Source: Pseudomonas rubra
GTDB taxonomy: Bacteria > Pseudomonadota > Gammaproteobacteria > Pseudomonadales > Pseudomonadaceae
Assembly (NCBI RefSeq): GCF_028656935.1
Contig: NZ_JAMDGZ010000021.1
Span: 1 to 64,000, forward strand
Direction of reading: 5' to 3'
Length of the DNA stretch: 64,000 bases
Made by a program: the position numbers and the translations under genes. Shown piece after piece: positions 18,609 through 29,649 of the stretch. Numbering within the stretch: the stretch's first letter is position 1; each line of letters begins with the position of its first letter. A model generated the notes under the pieces. That model was not told the DNA's origin and did no database searches. It was given only the letters and a program-made list of their open reading frames with translations.

Positions 18609-20048
18609 TCACCAGTCCATGATCATGTCAGGGTTGCTCGTGGTGCGCTGGTTAAAGCGCAGGGTCAGCGAGTTGGCAGCCTTGCTGCCCATCATGCGGT
18701 CATCGACGTGGCCGTCATCGAGCTTGTCCTCTTTGACCTTGAGGTATTCGGCCTGGCTGACACGCACAGCGAAGTAGCCGTTCCATTGCAGTTTGCCGGT
18801 TTCGGCGCTGGTCACCGGTACTTCGACTCTGATGCCGGCCGGGTTGGTGGCCTCGACTACCACGAACCAGCTCTTGCCCTTGTCGGTGGCCTCGCCGCGG
18901 TTGCAACCGGCGGGGTCGTAGCAACGCTCCACCCCGGACTTGACGCCGGTGCGGTCGACGATCTGGATCGTCAGCGCCGCAGCGGCGAAGTCGAGCATCT
19001 GCTCCAGGTGGCGAAGTCGATAGTGGGTTTGAGTGGCCTCCCGAGCGTCCAGGCTGGTGTTGGCCTGAGCGAGCAACAGTTGCAACTGCGTCCGATCGCC
19101 GGCACTCAGGGGCATCGCCTTGAGGCGCTGGGCTAGCTGGTCGCGCAGGGCGATCTTGTCCAGCCAGTCGCCGGTTTCATCGATCTGCAAACGCAGTTGG
19201 CCGACATACCGGCTGGCGGCGGTCAGTGTTGAGTTATCTTTGACCTGTAGCAGTTGCTGGTCGGCCGAGTTGGCAAGCTCCTTGAGGTTGGGGAACTGCG
19301 CAAGGCCTTTCAGGTAGGTCGGCAGGGCCATGAGCCTAGCCAGTTCATCGCGCTGCTCGTAGATACCCTCTACCGTGGCAAAGGCGGAGCGCGTCGGGTA
19401 CATGGCATCGCGGATCTGCTTGATCTGTGCTTCACGTTTCTCGACCAGGGCCTTGACGCTGTCGCGATTGGTCTTGTCGACGAACTGCGGCACATCGCTG
19501 GCGAAGGTTTGCGCAAGCGGCGGCAATGTTTGCCGGACTTCATCAAGAATACGGCTGACCGCAGCATCGGGCCGGGCTAACGCCTTTTGCTGCCACTGCT
19601 CAAGTTTCTCGTGCTTGAGCTGGATTTCGGCGCGCAGGTCTTCATCGTGCAGGCGCAGGTCACGGGCACTGTTGTCGATCTCGATGGTGACGCCGCTGTC
19701 GTGGACCAGGCGCGTGCACTGGGTAATCAGCAGCGCAGCGATGATCGTCAGGAACAGCTTGAACAATTGGCCGCGCGCCATCGACGCCTTGCTCAGCAGC
19801 TTTTGCTTCCAGCTAAGGGGCGGGGCTTCGAACATCAGGCGACGGGCGAAAAACTCGCGAACGCCCTGATCGATCAGCGCCTCGTCAAAGGCAATGTTAT
19901 GGCTTTGGTAATAGTCGCGAATACGCGCCGCAACATCGGCGCGGCGCTTGGGCAGGTTCAGGTGTTCCTGGACCTGCATGTGCTGGTGGCGCAATTCGTC
20001 GACGAACGCCATCGCTCCGAGCTGTTCGGAGAGTGGAATGCTGCTCAT
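18609..20048 (-). CDS. Single-pass membrane protein with coiled-coil region, unknown function
   Basis: The 479-residue protein has a cytoplasmic N-terminal part (about 1-94, MSSIPLSEQLGAMAFVDELR) and one hydrophobic helix at about 95-112 (LFKLFLTIIAALLITQ). A long helical region follows, probably periplasmic, then a beta-rich C-terminal domain from about 370 (IQIVDRTG, then GKLQWNGYFAVRVSQAEY) with two Cys (CYDPAGC) that could form a disulfide. It may belong to the family labelled DUF6384, but I cannot confirm that. Its ATG overlaps the TGA of the previous gene (TGATG), so translation is coupled. Confidence 0.85.
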   Translation of the reverse strand: MSSIPLSEQLGAMAFVDELRHQHMQVQEHLNLPKRRADVAARIRDYYQSHNIAFDEALIDQGVREFFARRLMFEAPPLSWKQKLLSKASMARGQLFKLFLTIIAALLITQCTRLVHDSGVTIEIDNSARDLRLHDEDLRAEIQLKHEKLEQWQQKALARPDAAVSRILDEVRQTLPPLAQTFASDVPQFVDKTNRDSVKALVEKREAQIKQIRDAMYPTRSAFATVEGIYEQRDELARLMALPTYLKGLAQFPNLKELANSADQQLLQVKDNSTLTAASRYVGQLRLQIDETGDWLDKIALRDQLAQRLKAMPLSAGDRTQLQLLLAQANTSLDAREATQTHYRLRHLEQMLDFAAAALTIQIVDRTGVKSGVERCYDPAGCNRGEATDKGKSWFVVVEATNPAGIRVEVPVTSAETGKLQWNGYFAVRVSQAEYLKVKEDKLDDGHVDDRMMGSKAANSLTLRFNQRTTSNPDMIMDW

Positions 20049-21187
20049 CAGGCTGCCTTGCTGAGCAGGGCTGCGAATTTACGCTTGGCATCCTCGACCG
20101 CAGCCGCGATGTCGCGCGAGGCATTGCTCGATTCGGCCCGGTAGGTTTCGGTGAGGCTGTGCATGTCGTTCTGGAACGACAGCGTGGCATCGGCCAGGGC
20201 GCGTACCGAATCGACCTTGATGGTCGAGCCATAGCTGGCTTTGACTGCTGCTTCGAGCTGCTGGTTTCCGGTGCTGCCCAGGGCTTCGAGACCCTTGCTG
20301 ATGCCATCGGTGGTGGCGTTGAGGGTATGGGTCGCCTCGGCCAGGCCGCTGTTGGCAGTAAAGGAGACGGCCAGGCCGGTCAGTACCACTTCGTTGGTGG
20401 AGAAGAACGAGACCATGCGCTGGTACTGGCGCTCCTTGATCACGTGCACCTGATTGATGCGGGCGAAGACCATCTCGGCGGTGTTGTAGCCGACCTTGAG
20501 GTCATCGGCGATGTCCTTGACGATCTGGTAGCGCTTGTCTTCATCCTGCAAGGCGCGTACGGCTTCGTCGCGGCGCAGTTCCAGCGCGGCGCGCTGGGCC
20601 GGTTCGGCCGTTTCGGCAGCGGCGACCTGCTGGTTGGCCTCGTTCAGTGCTGCGGTGCGCTGTTCCAGCGCCTGGCCGGCAATGGCCAGCACTTGCTGGG
20701 CTTCGACCTCGGCGGCTTTCATGGCCATGCGAAAATCCATGTAGGACTCGAGGATCACCGTCTCGCGGCTGATCTGGTCGTTGGCTGACTTGCACACTTG
20801 CAGGTAGTTGTCGCGAATGTCGTTGAAGCGGCTGGGGATCGAGCCACGGCGCACATTCATCCACGTCAGCTTGAGCTTCTCCATGCTGTCCAGGCGCCCA
20901 TCGTCCATCCAGCCAGCCATGGCGGCAGCGTCTTCGCGGATCGAGGTAAAGCTCTGGGTGATGTCCATGAAGCGGGTGGAGATGTCCATGCCCTCGATCT
21001 GCTCGCGGACCATGCCGTTGAAGGCAGTGGATTGCTGCAGCACGGCGGCGATGGAGGTGACCTTGCTGCTGTCGTACTGCGCCACGCGGTCGAGCAACAC
21101 CAGTACGGGGGCATCCTGAACGGGGCGCAGAAGATTGATGCCGATAGTGCGCAGGCTGCTCAGCGCGCGTTCGAGGTAGTTGCTCAT
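20048..21187 (-). CDS. Helical protein, weakly TelA-like, unknown function
   Basis: First gene of the three-gene operon. The 379-residue protein is mostly alpha-helical: a conserved-looking N-terminus (YLERALSSLRTIGINLLRPV), a coiled coil at about 150-230, and a mildly hydrophobic stretch at about 258-285. The helical C-terminal half faintly resembles TelA/KlaA toxic-anion-resistance proteins; this is only an impression. ATG 21187 is chosen for AAGGA just upstream; a longer frame to 21319 would run through the leuA terminator. The operon lies between eda and leuA, which I recall as adjacent in P. putida KT2440, so it may be an insertion. Confidence 0.85.
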   Translation of the reverse strand: MSNYLERALSSLRTIGINLLRPVQDAPVLVLLDRVAQYDSSKVTSIAAVLQQSTAFNGMVREQIEGMDISTRFMDITQSFTSIREDAAAMAGWMDDGRLDSMEKLKLTWMNVRRGSIPSRFNDIRDNYLQVCKSANDQISRETVILESYMDFRMAMKAAEVEAQQVLAIAGQALEQRTAALNEANQQVAAAETAEPAQRAALELRRDEAVRALQDEDKRYQIVKDIADDLKVGYNTAEMVFARINQVHVIKERQYQRMVSFFSTNEVVLTGLAVSFTANSGLAEATHTLNATTDGISKGLEALGSTGNQQLEAAVKASYGSTIKVDSVRALADATLSFQNDMHSLTETYRAESSNASRDIAAAVEDAKRKFAALLSKAA

Positions 21188-21237
21188 CGAGTGTCCTTTC
21201 ATGATGTGCGCACAGCGCAAGGTAAAGCGAGGAGGGG

Positions 21238-21243
21238 AGTATA
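21238..21243 (-). promoter_or_regulatory. Possible -10 element for the three-gene operon
   Basis: TATACT on the minus strand, 50 bases before the 21187 start codon. The -35 region at standard spacing is poor (GTCAAC), so an activator or extended -10 would be needed. Confidence 0.35.
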
Positions 21244-21287
21244 CCGGGGGTTGCCTGCCAGTTGACCGGCGATTTGCGCGTGTACAA

Positions 21288-21321
21288 ACGAAAATGCCCA
21301 CCTCGCGAGGGGTGGGCATTT
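21288..21321 (-). terminator. Intrinsic terminator of leuA
   Basis: Arms AAATGCCCACC and GGTGGGCATTT pair over 11 bases around an eight-base loop. On the minus strand the hairpin is followed by TTTTCGTTT. It lies 29 bases past the leuA stop. Confidence 0.88.
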
Positions 21322-21349
21322 CAGTTGCAGCGTTGACTCAGCGTACGGT

Positions 21350-23023
21350 TCAGGCCGCCTTGGCTGCCTGCTGGCTCAGCGAACGGTTCAGTGCACTGAA
21401 CAGTGCCTTGAAGCTGGCCGTGGTGATGTTTTCATCGATACCCACACCGTGCACCGGGCGGCCACCGGCCACACGCAGCTCGATGTAGGCTGCCGCCTTG
21501 GCGTTGGTGCCCGCGCCAATGGCATGCTCGTTGTAGTCCATGATCTCGACGGCGATCGGCAAGCCGGCCACCAGGGCTTCGAGGGCGCCGTTGCCCTTGC
21601 CGCGCCAGTGCAGGGTGGTCTCGCCTTCACCGGCGACTTCCACTTCCACCGCACTGTTGCCGTTCTCTTCTTGCAGGCGATGGCTGACCAGCGCGTAAGG
21701 CGCGTTGGCTTGCAGGTACTCGCGGTGCAACAGCGAGTGGATCTGCTGGGCGGTCATCTCCAGGCCCAGGCGGTCGGTTTCACCTTGTACCACCTGACTG
21801 AATTCGATCTGCATGCGCCGTGGCAGGCTGATGCCGTACTCCTGTTCGAGCAGGTAGGTGATACCGCCCTTGCCCGACTGGCTGTTGACGCGGATCACCG
21901 CCTCGTAGCTGCGGCCGATGTCGGCCGGGTCGATTGGCAGGTACGGCACTTCCCACTTGGCGTCATCCTTCTGCTGGGTTAAGCCTTTGCGGATGGCATC
22001 CTGGTGCGAGCCGGAGAATGCGGTGTGCACCAGGTCGCCGACGTACGGATGACGTGGGTGCACTGGAATTTGATTGCATTCCTCGACCACTTTGCGCACG
22101 CCGTCGATGTCGGAGAAATCCAGCTCGGGGTTGATGCCCTGGGTGTAGAGGTTCAACGCCAGGGTCACCAGGTCGACGTTGCCGGTACGTTCGCCGTTGC
22201 CGAACAGGCAGCCCTCGACGCGGTCGGCGCCGGCCATCAGGCCCAGTTCGGTGGCGGCAACACCGGTGCCACGGTCGTTGTGGGTGTGCAGGCTGATGAT
22301 CACGCTGTCGCGGCGGTTGACGTTACGGCCGAACCACTCGATCTGGTCGGCGTAGATGTTTGGCGTCGAGACTTCGACGGTGGCCGGCAGGTTGAGGATG
22401 ATCTTGTGCTCAGGTGTCGGGTTCCACACCTCGATCACCGCATCGCAGACTTCCTTGGCGAACTCAAGCTCAGTGGCGCTGAAGGTTTCCGGCGAGTATT
22501 GGAAGGTCCACTGGGTGTTCGGCTGCTGGGCGGCATATTTGACGAACAGTTTCGCCGCGTTCACCGCGATGTCCTTGACGCCTTGCTTGTCCTGGTTGAA
22601 GACAATCCGGCGGAACGACGGGCTGGTGGCGTTGTACAGGTGAACGATGGCCTTTTTCGCTCCGCGCAGCGATTCGAAGGTACGCGCGATCAAATCTTCA
22701 CGGGCCTGGGTCAGCACCTGGATGGTGGTGTCATCAGGAATGTGACCGTCTTCGATCAGGGTGCGCACGAAGTCGAAGTCGGTTTGCGATGCGGACGGGA
22801 ACGAGGCTTCGATTTCTTTCACGCCAACGCTGACCAGGGTCTTCCAGAAGCGCAGCTTCTTCGCCGCATCCATGGGCTCGATCAACGACTGGTTGCCATC
22901 GCGCAGGTCCGAGCTGCACCAGATCGGCGCCTGGGTGATGGTCTTCGAAGGCCAGGTGCGGTCCGGCAAGTTGACGGTGGCGAAGGCGCTGTATTTTTTC
23001 GAAGGGTCTTTGAGCATGGTCAT
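21350..23023 (-). CDS. leuA: 2-isopropylmalate synthase
   Basis: Condenses acetyl-CoA with 2-ketoisovalerate, the first committed step of leucine synthesis, and is normally feedback-inhibited by leucine. The 557-residue long-form enzyme has the catalytic barrel ([20 protein letters not shown] near the N-terminus, and [20 protein letters not shown]) and a C-terminal LeuA regulatory domain. ATG 23023 has AAGGA eight bases upstream. A Leu-rich leader peptide gene lies about 80 bases upstream, so ribosome-mediated attenuation is likely. Confidence 0.96.
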   Translation of the reverse strand: MTMLKDPSKKYSAFATVNLPDRTWPSKTITQAPIWCSSDLRDGNQSLIEPMDAAKKLRFWKTLVSVGVKEIEASFPSASQTDFDFVRTLIEDGHIPDDTTIQVLTQAREDLIARTFESLRGAKKAIVHLYNATSPSFRRIVFNQDKQGVKDIAVNAAKLFVKYAAQQPNTQWTFQYSPETFSATELEFAKEVCDAVIEVWNPTPEHKIILNLPATVEVSTPNIYADQIEWFGRNVNRRDSVIISLHTHNDRGTGVAATELGLMAGADRVEGCLFGNGERTGNVDLVTLALNLYTQGINPELDFSDIDGVRKVVEECNQIPVHPRHPYVGDLVHTAFSGSHQDAIRKGLTQQKDDAKWEVPYLPIDPADIGRSYEAVIRVNSQSGKGGITYLLEQEYGISLPRRMQIEFSQVVQGETDRLGLEMTAQQIHSLLHREYLQANAPYALVSHRLQEENGNSAVEVEVAGEGETTLHWRGKGNGALEALVAGLPIAVEIMDYNEHAIGAGTNAKAAAYIELRVAGGRPVHGVGIDENITTASFKALFSALNRSLSQQAAKAA

Positions 23024-23100
23024 GAAAGCAATCCTTGAATGTGCGGCCTTGAAAGGGGCCCGCCGGACAAAAACGAGATGAAAAGGCGAGGCGACGCGAT

Positions 23101-23178
23101 TCAGCTTGGTAGTCGTGCACTGACCAGGCAGAGGCTGCGATGTTGACGAAGCAGGATGAGGGTCTGAAAGGTTTTCAT
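23101..23178 (-). CDS. leuA leader peptide
   Basis: A 25-residue ORF on the leuA strand, beginning [14 protein letters not shown] and ending RLPS, with six leucines (CTC, CTG, CTT, CTC, CTG, CTA), including Leu-Ile-Leu-Leu. It ends 77 bases before leuA. This is the layout of an attenuation leader, whose translation would report Leu-tRNA supply. I do not see a clear G+C hairpin plus U-run between it and leuA, so the mechanism might be Rho-dependent or act on translation. Confidence 0.7.
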   Translation of the reverse strand: MKTFQTLILLRQHRSLCLVSARLPS

Positions 23179-23285
23179 GGCTTAAACCCTAACCAGTGGG
23201 GTTAAAGATGGCAAGCCTTGGGAAAAGATTGAGAGGAATGCTTAAAAAAAGTTGTTTATCGAGATTTTATAGCTTTTTATGAATG

Positions 23286-23315
23286 AAAAGACCGCGCCAG
23301 TTGCGCGGTCTTTTT
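23286..23315. terminator. Bidirectional intrinsic terminator after the M23 peptidase gene
   Basis: Perfect 12-bp stem, AAAAGACCGCGC with its complement, around loop CAGTT, flanked by T-runs in both directions. It terminates the minus-strand xseA-peptidase transcript upstream of the leuA promoter region. Confidence 0.9.
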
Positions 23316-23334
23316 GAATGGCGCAAGCGCGGTG

Positions 23335-24159
23335 TCAGGGCTGGAAGGCGCCGATGAAGATTGCCGGATCCACCCGGGCATCATTGAGGCTGACGTTCCA
23401 GTGCATGTGCGGACCGGTGGCGCGTCCGGTGGCGCCGACGCGGCCCACCACGGCGCCGCGGCTCAGTTGCTGGCCGGCTTTGACGTCGATTTTCGACATA
23501 TGGCAGAACATGCTGATAAAGCCCTGGCCGTGATCGACAAACACGGTATTGCCGTTGAAGAAGTAATTGCCGATCAGGATCACCTTGCCATTGGCCGGGG
23601 TCTTGATTGGTGTGCCGGCGGGTACGGCGAAATCCAGGCCAGCATGGGGGTTGCGCTCTTCGCCGTTGAAGAAACGGCGCACGCCGAACTTGCTCGACAA
23701 CGGGCCGTTGACCGGTTTGTCGAGGATCAGGTTGCTCGGCAGGGTAGGGCTGAAGCTGCGGTAGGCCTTGATCTGCTCGGCAAGCTCGGCGTCGATGCGC
23801 TTGAGGTCGGCCGGGTCCGGGTTGACCTGGCGCTTGTTTTTCAAGGTGATGCGCTGCTCGGGGTACTTCTTGCTGGCGACGCTGAAGTTCAGGTTTCGGC
23901 TGCCCTGGGTGAGCTGCGCGGTGCCGGGCTTTTGCGTCAGCGGCAAGCCGACGATGGCCAGCCAGGTGTCCTGTTCCTTGACCACCAGCACCGGCTTGCC
24001 GTCGAAGCGCGCGCTGGGCGCCGTGGCGGCCGGGCCCAGGTCGACGACGGCAACGCCGCCGGGTACCGGCTTGTTCAGTTGGCGGGTGATGTAGCTGGCC
24101 TGGGCGCTGCTGGCGAACACCAGGCACAACAGCAACAGGGGGGCGAATAAACGAGGCAT
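23335..24159 (-). CDS. M23 (LytM) family metallopeptidase, exported
   Basis: Probable periplasmic murein endopeptidase or amidase activator. The 274-residue protein has a Sec signal peptide (MPRLFAPLLLLCLVFASSAQA), an N-terminal beta domain, then a LytM domain with zinc ligands in HAGLDF (H-x3-D) and HMHW (H-x-H) plus MFCHMSKIDV. All expected ligands are present, so it should be active. It starts four bases past the xseA stop, so they are cotranscribed. Confidence 0.92.
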   Translation of the reverse strand: MPRLFAPLLLLCLVFASSAQASYITRQLNKPVPGGVAVVDLGPAATAPSARFDGKPVLVVKEQDTWLAIVGLPLTQKPGTAQLTQGSRNLNFSVASKKYPEQRITLKNKRQVNPDPADLKRIDAELAEQIKAYRSFSPTLPSNLILDKPVNGPLSSKFGVRRFFNGEERNPHAGLDFAVPAGTPIKTPANGKVILIGNYFFNGNTVFVDHGQGFISMFCHMSKIDVKAGQQLSRGAVVGRVGATGRATGPHMHWNVSLNDARVDPAIFIGAFQP

Positions 24160-24162
24160 GAT

Positions 24163-25542
24163 TCAGTCCAGTAAAGAGAGCGTGACCGGCGTCAGGTGGT
24201 TGTCTTCGACCCGCACTTGCAGTTCACCCTCGCCCAGGCGGGCGGTCAGGCGCTGGCCGTTGTGGGTCTGGGCGGCCGTGCGGATGGCCTGGCCGCGCTC
24301 ATCGAGGAGGATGCTGTAGCCACGCCCCAGGGTTGCCAGGGGGCTGACCACGTGCAGGGTCTGCACCTGCGCCTGCAGGCGTTGGCGGCGATCCTTGAGG
24401 GTCTCGCGCATGGCCCGCGGCAGGCGTTCGGCGAGGCTGTCCAGGCGCTGCTTGAGCAGGGCCAGGGTGCGCCCGGGGTGCTGCGCGGCCAGGCGCGTGT
24501 CCAGGCGTGCGAGGCGTTCGCGGCGCTGATTGAGGCGCTGTTCAAAGGCGCGGCGCAGGCGCATGTCCAGGTCGTCCAGGCGCTGGGCTTGCTGGCGCAG
24601 GCGTTCGCCGGGGTGGCGCAGGCGCCGGGTCAGGCTGTCCAGGCGCAGGCGATCGTGGGTCAGGCGGCTCTGGATGCGTAGCAGCAGGCGGCGCTTGAGG
24701 CTGTCGATGCGCCGTTGTAGGTCGCTGCTGTCCGGAGCCAGCAGTTCGGCGGCGGCAGATGGCGTCGGGGCGCGCACGTCGGCGACGAAATCACTGATCG
24801 AGACATCAGTTTCATGGCCGACGGCGCTGACGATCGGCGTCTTGCAGGCGGCGATGGCGCGCGCCACGGCTTCTTCGTTGAAGCACCAGAGGTCTTCCAG
24901 CGAGCCGCCACCGCGGGCCAGGATCAGTGCGTCGAAGCCGCGGCTGTCGGCCAGTTGCAGGGCGCGGACGATCTGCGCGATCGCTTCGCGGCCCTGCACG
25001 GCGGTGGGGATCAGGGTCAGTTCGACCTGTGGCGCACGGCGGCGGAACACACTGATGATGTCGCGGATCACTGCGCCGGTGGGCGAGCTGACGATGCCAA
25101 TGCGCTGCGGATGCGCGGGCAGGGGGCGCTTGGTTTCGGCGCTGAACAGGCCTTCGGCGGCGAGTTTTTCCTTCAGCGCTTCGAAGGCCAGGCGCAGGGC
25201 GCCATCACCGGCCGGCTCGACCGTGTCGAGAATCAGCTGATAGTCGCCACGGCCTTCGAACAGCGAGACCTTGCCGCGCACCTTGACCGCCAGGCCATCG
25301 CGCAGCGCCTGGCGAACCCGCGCGGCGTTCTGGCGGAACAGTGCGCAGCGTACCTGGGCGCCGCTGTCCTTGAGGGTGAAGTAGACATGGCCGGAGGCCG
25401 GGCGGGCGAGGTTGGAGATCTCGCCTTCGACCCAGACATTGCGGAACACGTCTTCAAGCAGCACCCGGGCGCGGCCGTTGAGTTGGCTGACGGTGAGGAC
25501 TTCGCGGTCCAGGCCGAGTCTTTCGAAGGGGTCTTTGATCAT
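24163..25542 (-). CDS. xseA: Exodeoxyribonuclease VII large subunit
   Basis: Degrades single-stranded DNA together with XseB, which is encoded elsewhere. The 459-residue protein has an N-terminal OB-fold (VLTVSQLNGRARVLLEDVF), a catalytic domain (RIGIVSSPTGAVIRDI, LARGGGSLEDLWCFNEE, SAVGHETDVSISDFVAD) and a long Arg/Leu-rich coiled coil, then RGYSIL near the end. ATG 25542 (MIKDPFERLG) is preferred; a frame to 25620 only runs into the REP region. Confidence 0.95.
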   Translation of the reverse strand: MIKDPFERLGLDREVLTVSQLNGRARVLLEDVFRNVWVEGEISNLARPASGHVYFTLKDSGAQVRCALFRQNAARVRQALRDGLAVKVRGKVSLFEGRGDYQLILDTVEPAGDGALRLAFEALKEKLAAEGLFSAETKRPLPAHPQRIGIVSSPTGAVIRDIISVFRRRAPQVELTLIPTAVQGREAIAQIVRALQLADSRGFDALILARGGGSLEDLWCFNEEAVARAIAACKTPIVSAVGHETDVSISDFVADVRAPTPSAAAELLAPDSSDLQRRIDSLKRRLLLRIQSRLTHDRLRLDSLTRRLRHPGERLRQQAQRLDDLDMRLRRAFEQRLNQRRERLARLDTRLAAQHPGRTLALLKQRLDSLAERLPRAMRETLKDRRQRLQAQVQTLHVVSPLATLGRGYSILLDERGQAIRTAAQTHNGQRLTARLGEGELQVRVEDNHLTPVTLSLLD

Positions 25543-25597
25543 GGACGCATCATAAAGGATTGTGGTGGCAGGGTGGCAGTGGCTCGGCGGAGTCTTC

Positions 25598-25665
25598 ATC
25601 GCTGGCAAGCCAGCTCCCACAGTATTAGTGCATACATTACCTGTGGGAGCTGGCTTGCCAGCGAT
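25598..25665. repeat. Paired REP elements with 25-bp arms
   Basis: The inverted 25-mers at 25598-25622 and 25641-25665 are identical to those at 12312-12375, with an 18-base A+T-rich centre here. They sit between the xseA start and the LysR gene end. Confidence 0.75.
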
Positions 25666-25672
25666 TGGGCCC

Positions 25673-26554
25673 TTAGCCTTGAATATGACTCACAAACTGC
25701 TCAACCAGCGCTCCTGCATCGCGCCGATAGGCCAGCGCCACGGTACTGCTGCAACCCGCGTCCGCCAGGGCGATGAAGCGCAGTGAAGGCGGGGCGATCT
25801 CCTGCATGCACTGTGGCAGCAGGGCCACACCAAACCCCGCCTGGATCAGCTGCAACTGGGTGGTCTTGCGCGACACCACCCTTGCTGCCCGGGGAAAGAA
25901 CCCTTGCGCCATGCACAGCTCGGCAGACAGGTAACTCAGGCCGCCACGCTGGCGATGGGGGATGGATATAAAGGCTTCTTCGCGCAGTTGCGCCAGGCAC
26001 ACGCGGCTTTCTCGCGCCAGTGGATGCTGCTCGGCGACCGCCAGCATCAGCGGCTCTTCGAATAGCGGCTGCACGCACAGGCCTTCATGCTGGCGCAACA
26101 CGGGCAGGCGCAGCAGGCCGAGTTCAAGGCGTCCTTCGGCCAGTTCCTCAAGTTGTGCCTCGGAGGACTGCTGGGCGATTTCCATGGACACGCCGGGGTT
26201 GTCATTCAGATAGCCGCTGAGCCGCACCAGCAACTGCCCGGTCAGCGGCACCGTACTGGAATGATTCAGACGCAAGCTGCCGCGTACACCTTGGCCAACT
26301 TCCCGAGCCAGGCGTTGTGCTTTTTCCAGGTCTACCAGCAAGGTGCGAGCCCTTGGCAAAAAGGCCTGGCCCGCTGCGGTAAGTCGCGGCTGGCGTGCCG
26401 TACGTTCGAACAGCAGGGTGTCGAGTTGCGACTCCAGATCCTTGACCTGTCGGCTCAGGGCCGACTGGGCGATGAACAGGCGCTCGGCGGCGGCGCTGAA
26501 GCTGCCGCTTTCGGCGATTTCGACGAAGTAACGCAACTGGCGGGTAGAGATCAT
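25673..26554 (-). CDS. LysR-family transcriptional regulator
   Basis: The 293-residue protein has an N-terminal winged helix (TRQLRYFVEIAESGSFSAAA, then QSALSRQVKDLE) and a periplasmic-binding-protein-like effector domain from about residue 90. The inducer is unknown. It is divergent from the adjacent TauE/SafE-type exporter gene with a 102-bp spacer, the usual arrangement for a LysR protein controlling its neighbour, so it probably regulates that gene. Confidence 0.92.
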   Translation of the reverse strand: MISTRQLRYFVEIAESGSFSAAAERLFIAQSALSRQVKDLESQLDTLLFERTARQPRLTAAGQAFLPRARTLLVDLEKAQRLAREVGQGVRGSLRLNHSSTVPLTGQLLVRLSGYLNDNPGVSMEIAQQSSEAQLEELAEGRLELGLLRLPVLRQHEGLCVQPLFEEPLMLAVAEQHPLARESRVCLAQLREEAFISIPHRQRGGLSYLSAELCMAQGFFPRAARVVSRKTTQLQLIQAGFGVALLPQCMQEIAPPSLRFIALADAGCSSTVALAYRRDAGALVEQFVSHIQG

Positions 26555-26656
26555 CGATGCTATGCCGTTTCAAGATGGCTTGTAAGGTAATTGCATATTA
26601 GTCGGCATGTCTTGCAACTGGCTAAAGTTTCCACACCCCCACTGGTGAAGACCGCC

Positions 26657-27439
26657 ATGCTCTCGACCCTGTTTGCCCAATTACCCTTTACCTCCCTCGA
26701 CTGGCTGCCGATCCTGCTGGGCATTGGCGCTGCCTATATCGTCTTCGGCATTGCCGGCTTTGGTACGGCGCTGGTGGCCGGGCCGGTATTGATCAACTTC
26801 ATGCCGCTGTCACGGATCATCCCGTTGCTGGTACTGCTGGATTTCGTCGCCGCCTTCGGCAACTGGCTGCCGGCGCGCAAGGCCGTGGCGCGCCCGGAAC
26901 TGATGCGCCTGCTGCCGTGCATGGTGCTGGGTTGTACTCTGGGTGTGGTGTTTTTGCTCAACCTCAAGTCCGACCTGTTGCTGCTGTTGATGGGGCTGTT
27001 TATCAGCGCCTATGCCTTGTATAGCCTGGCGGTGAAGGTCAAGCCGGCGCAGCTGTCGCCCGCCTGGTCGGTGCCGATGGGGACTGTGGGTGGCCTGTTC
27101 GGTGCCTTGTTCGGCAGCGGCGGCTTTCTCTATGCCATCTACCTTAATGCCCGTCTGCCCTCCAAGGAGCAGGCGCGGGCCACCCAGAGCGCGCTGATCA
27201 GTTGCAGTACCGTGGTGCGCCTGAGTCTGTTCCTGATCGCTGGCGTCTATGCCGACCTGCCGTTGTTGTTGCTAGCGCTGTGCCTGGCGCCGATGATGCT
27301 GGCCGGGGTGTACCTGGGCCGGCGCCTGACCCTGAACATGTCGCGCGAAACCTTCGTGCGCCTGGTCACCTGGCTGGTACTGGCCAGTGGTATTGTCCTG
27401 ATCGGCCGCTACCTGAGTGAGGTAAACTGGCAGCTTTGA
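26657..27439 (+). CDS. TauE/SafE family membrane permease
   Basis: Predicted transporter of small sulfur-containing or organic anions. The 260-residue protein has about eight membrane helices and the two internally related halves of the family (AYIVFGIAGFGTALVAGPVL and GTVGGLFGALFGSGGF). ATG 26657 (MLSTLFAQLP) is chosen; an earlier start at 26591 would add a polar tail. The substrate cannot be read from the sequence; the divergent LysR gene is the likely controller. Confidence 0.88.
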   Translation: MLSTLFAQLPFTSLDWLPILLGIGAAYIVFGIAGFGTALVAGPVLINFMPLSRIIPLLVLLDFVAAFGNWLPARKAVARPELMRLLPCMVLGCTLGVVFLLNLKSDLLLLLMGLFISAYALYSLAVKVKPAQLSPAWSVPMGTVGGLFGALFGSGGFLYAIYLNARLPSKEQARATQSALISCSTVVRLSLFLIAGVYADLPLLLLALCLAPMMLAGVYLGRRLTLNMSRETFVRLVTWLVLASGIVLIGRYLSEVNWQL

Positions 27440-27457
27440 ACTTGTTTGGCCGCTGTC

Positions 27458-29570
<2,113 letters not shown>

Positions 29571-29591
29571 TGCTTCAGGCAACACTTGCTA

Positions 29592-29616
29592 GCGGGGCTG
29601 TTATCGACAGCCCCGC
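29592..29616 (+). other. Intercistronic hairpin between guaB and guaA
   Basis: Perfect ten-base arms GCGGGGCTGT and ACAGCCCCGC around TATCG, in the 79-bp guaB-guaA gap. No U-run follows, so a processing or stability hairpin is more likely than a terminator. Confidence 0.6.
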
Positions 29617-29649
29617 GTCGTTTCCGATTTCCACTGACGAGATTGAGTC

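Noticed and set aside
23024..23100. Intrinsic attenuator hairpin between the leader peptide and leuA
   Set aside because: Only short GGCC-type complementarity and isolated T-runs were found, with no stem directly followed by a U-tract.
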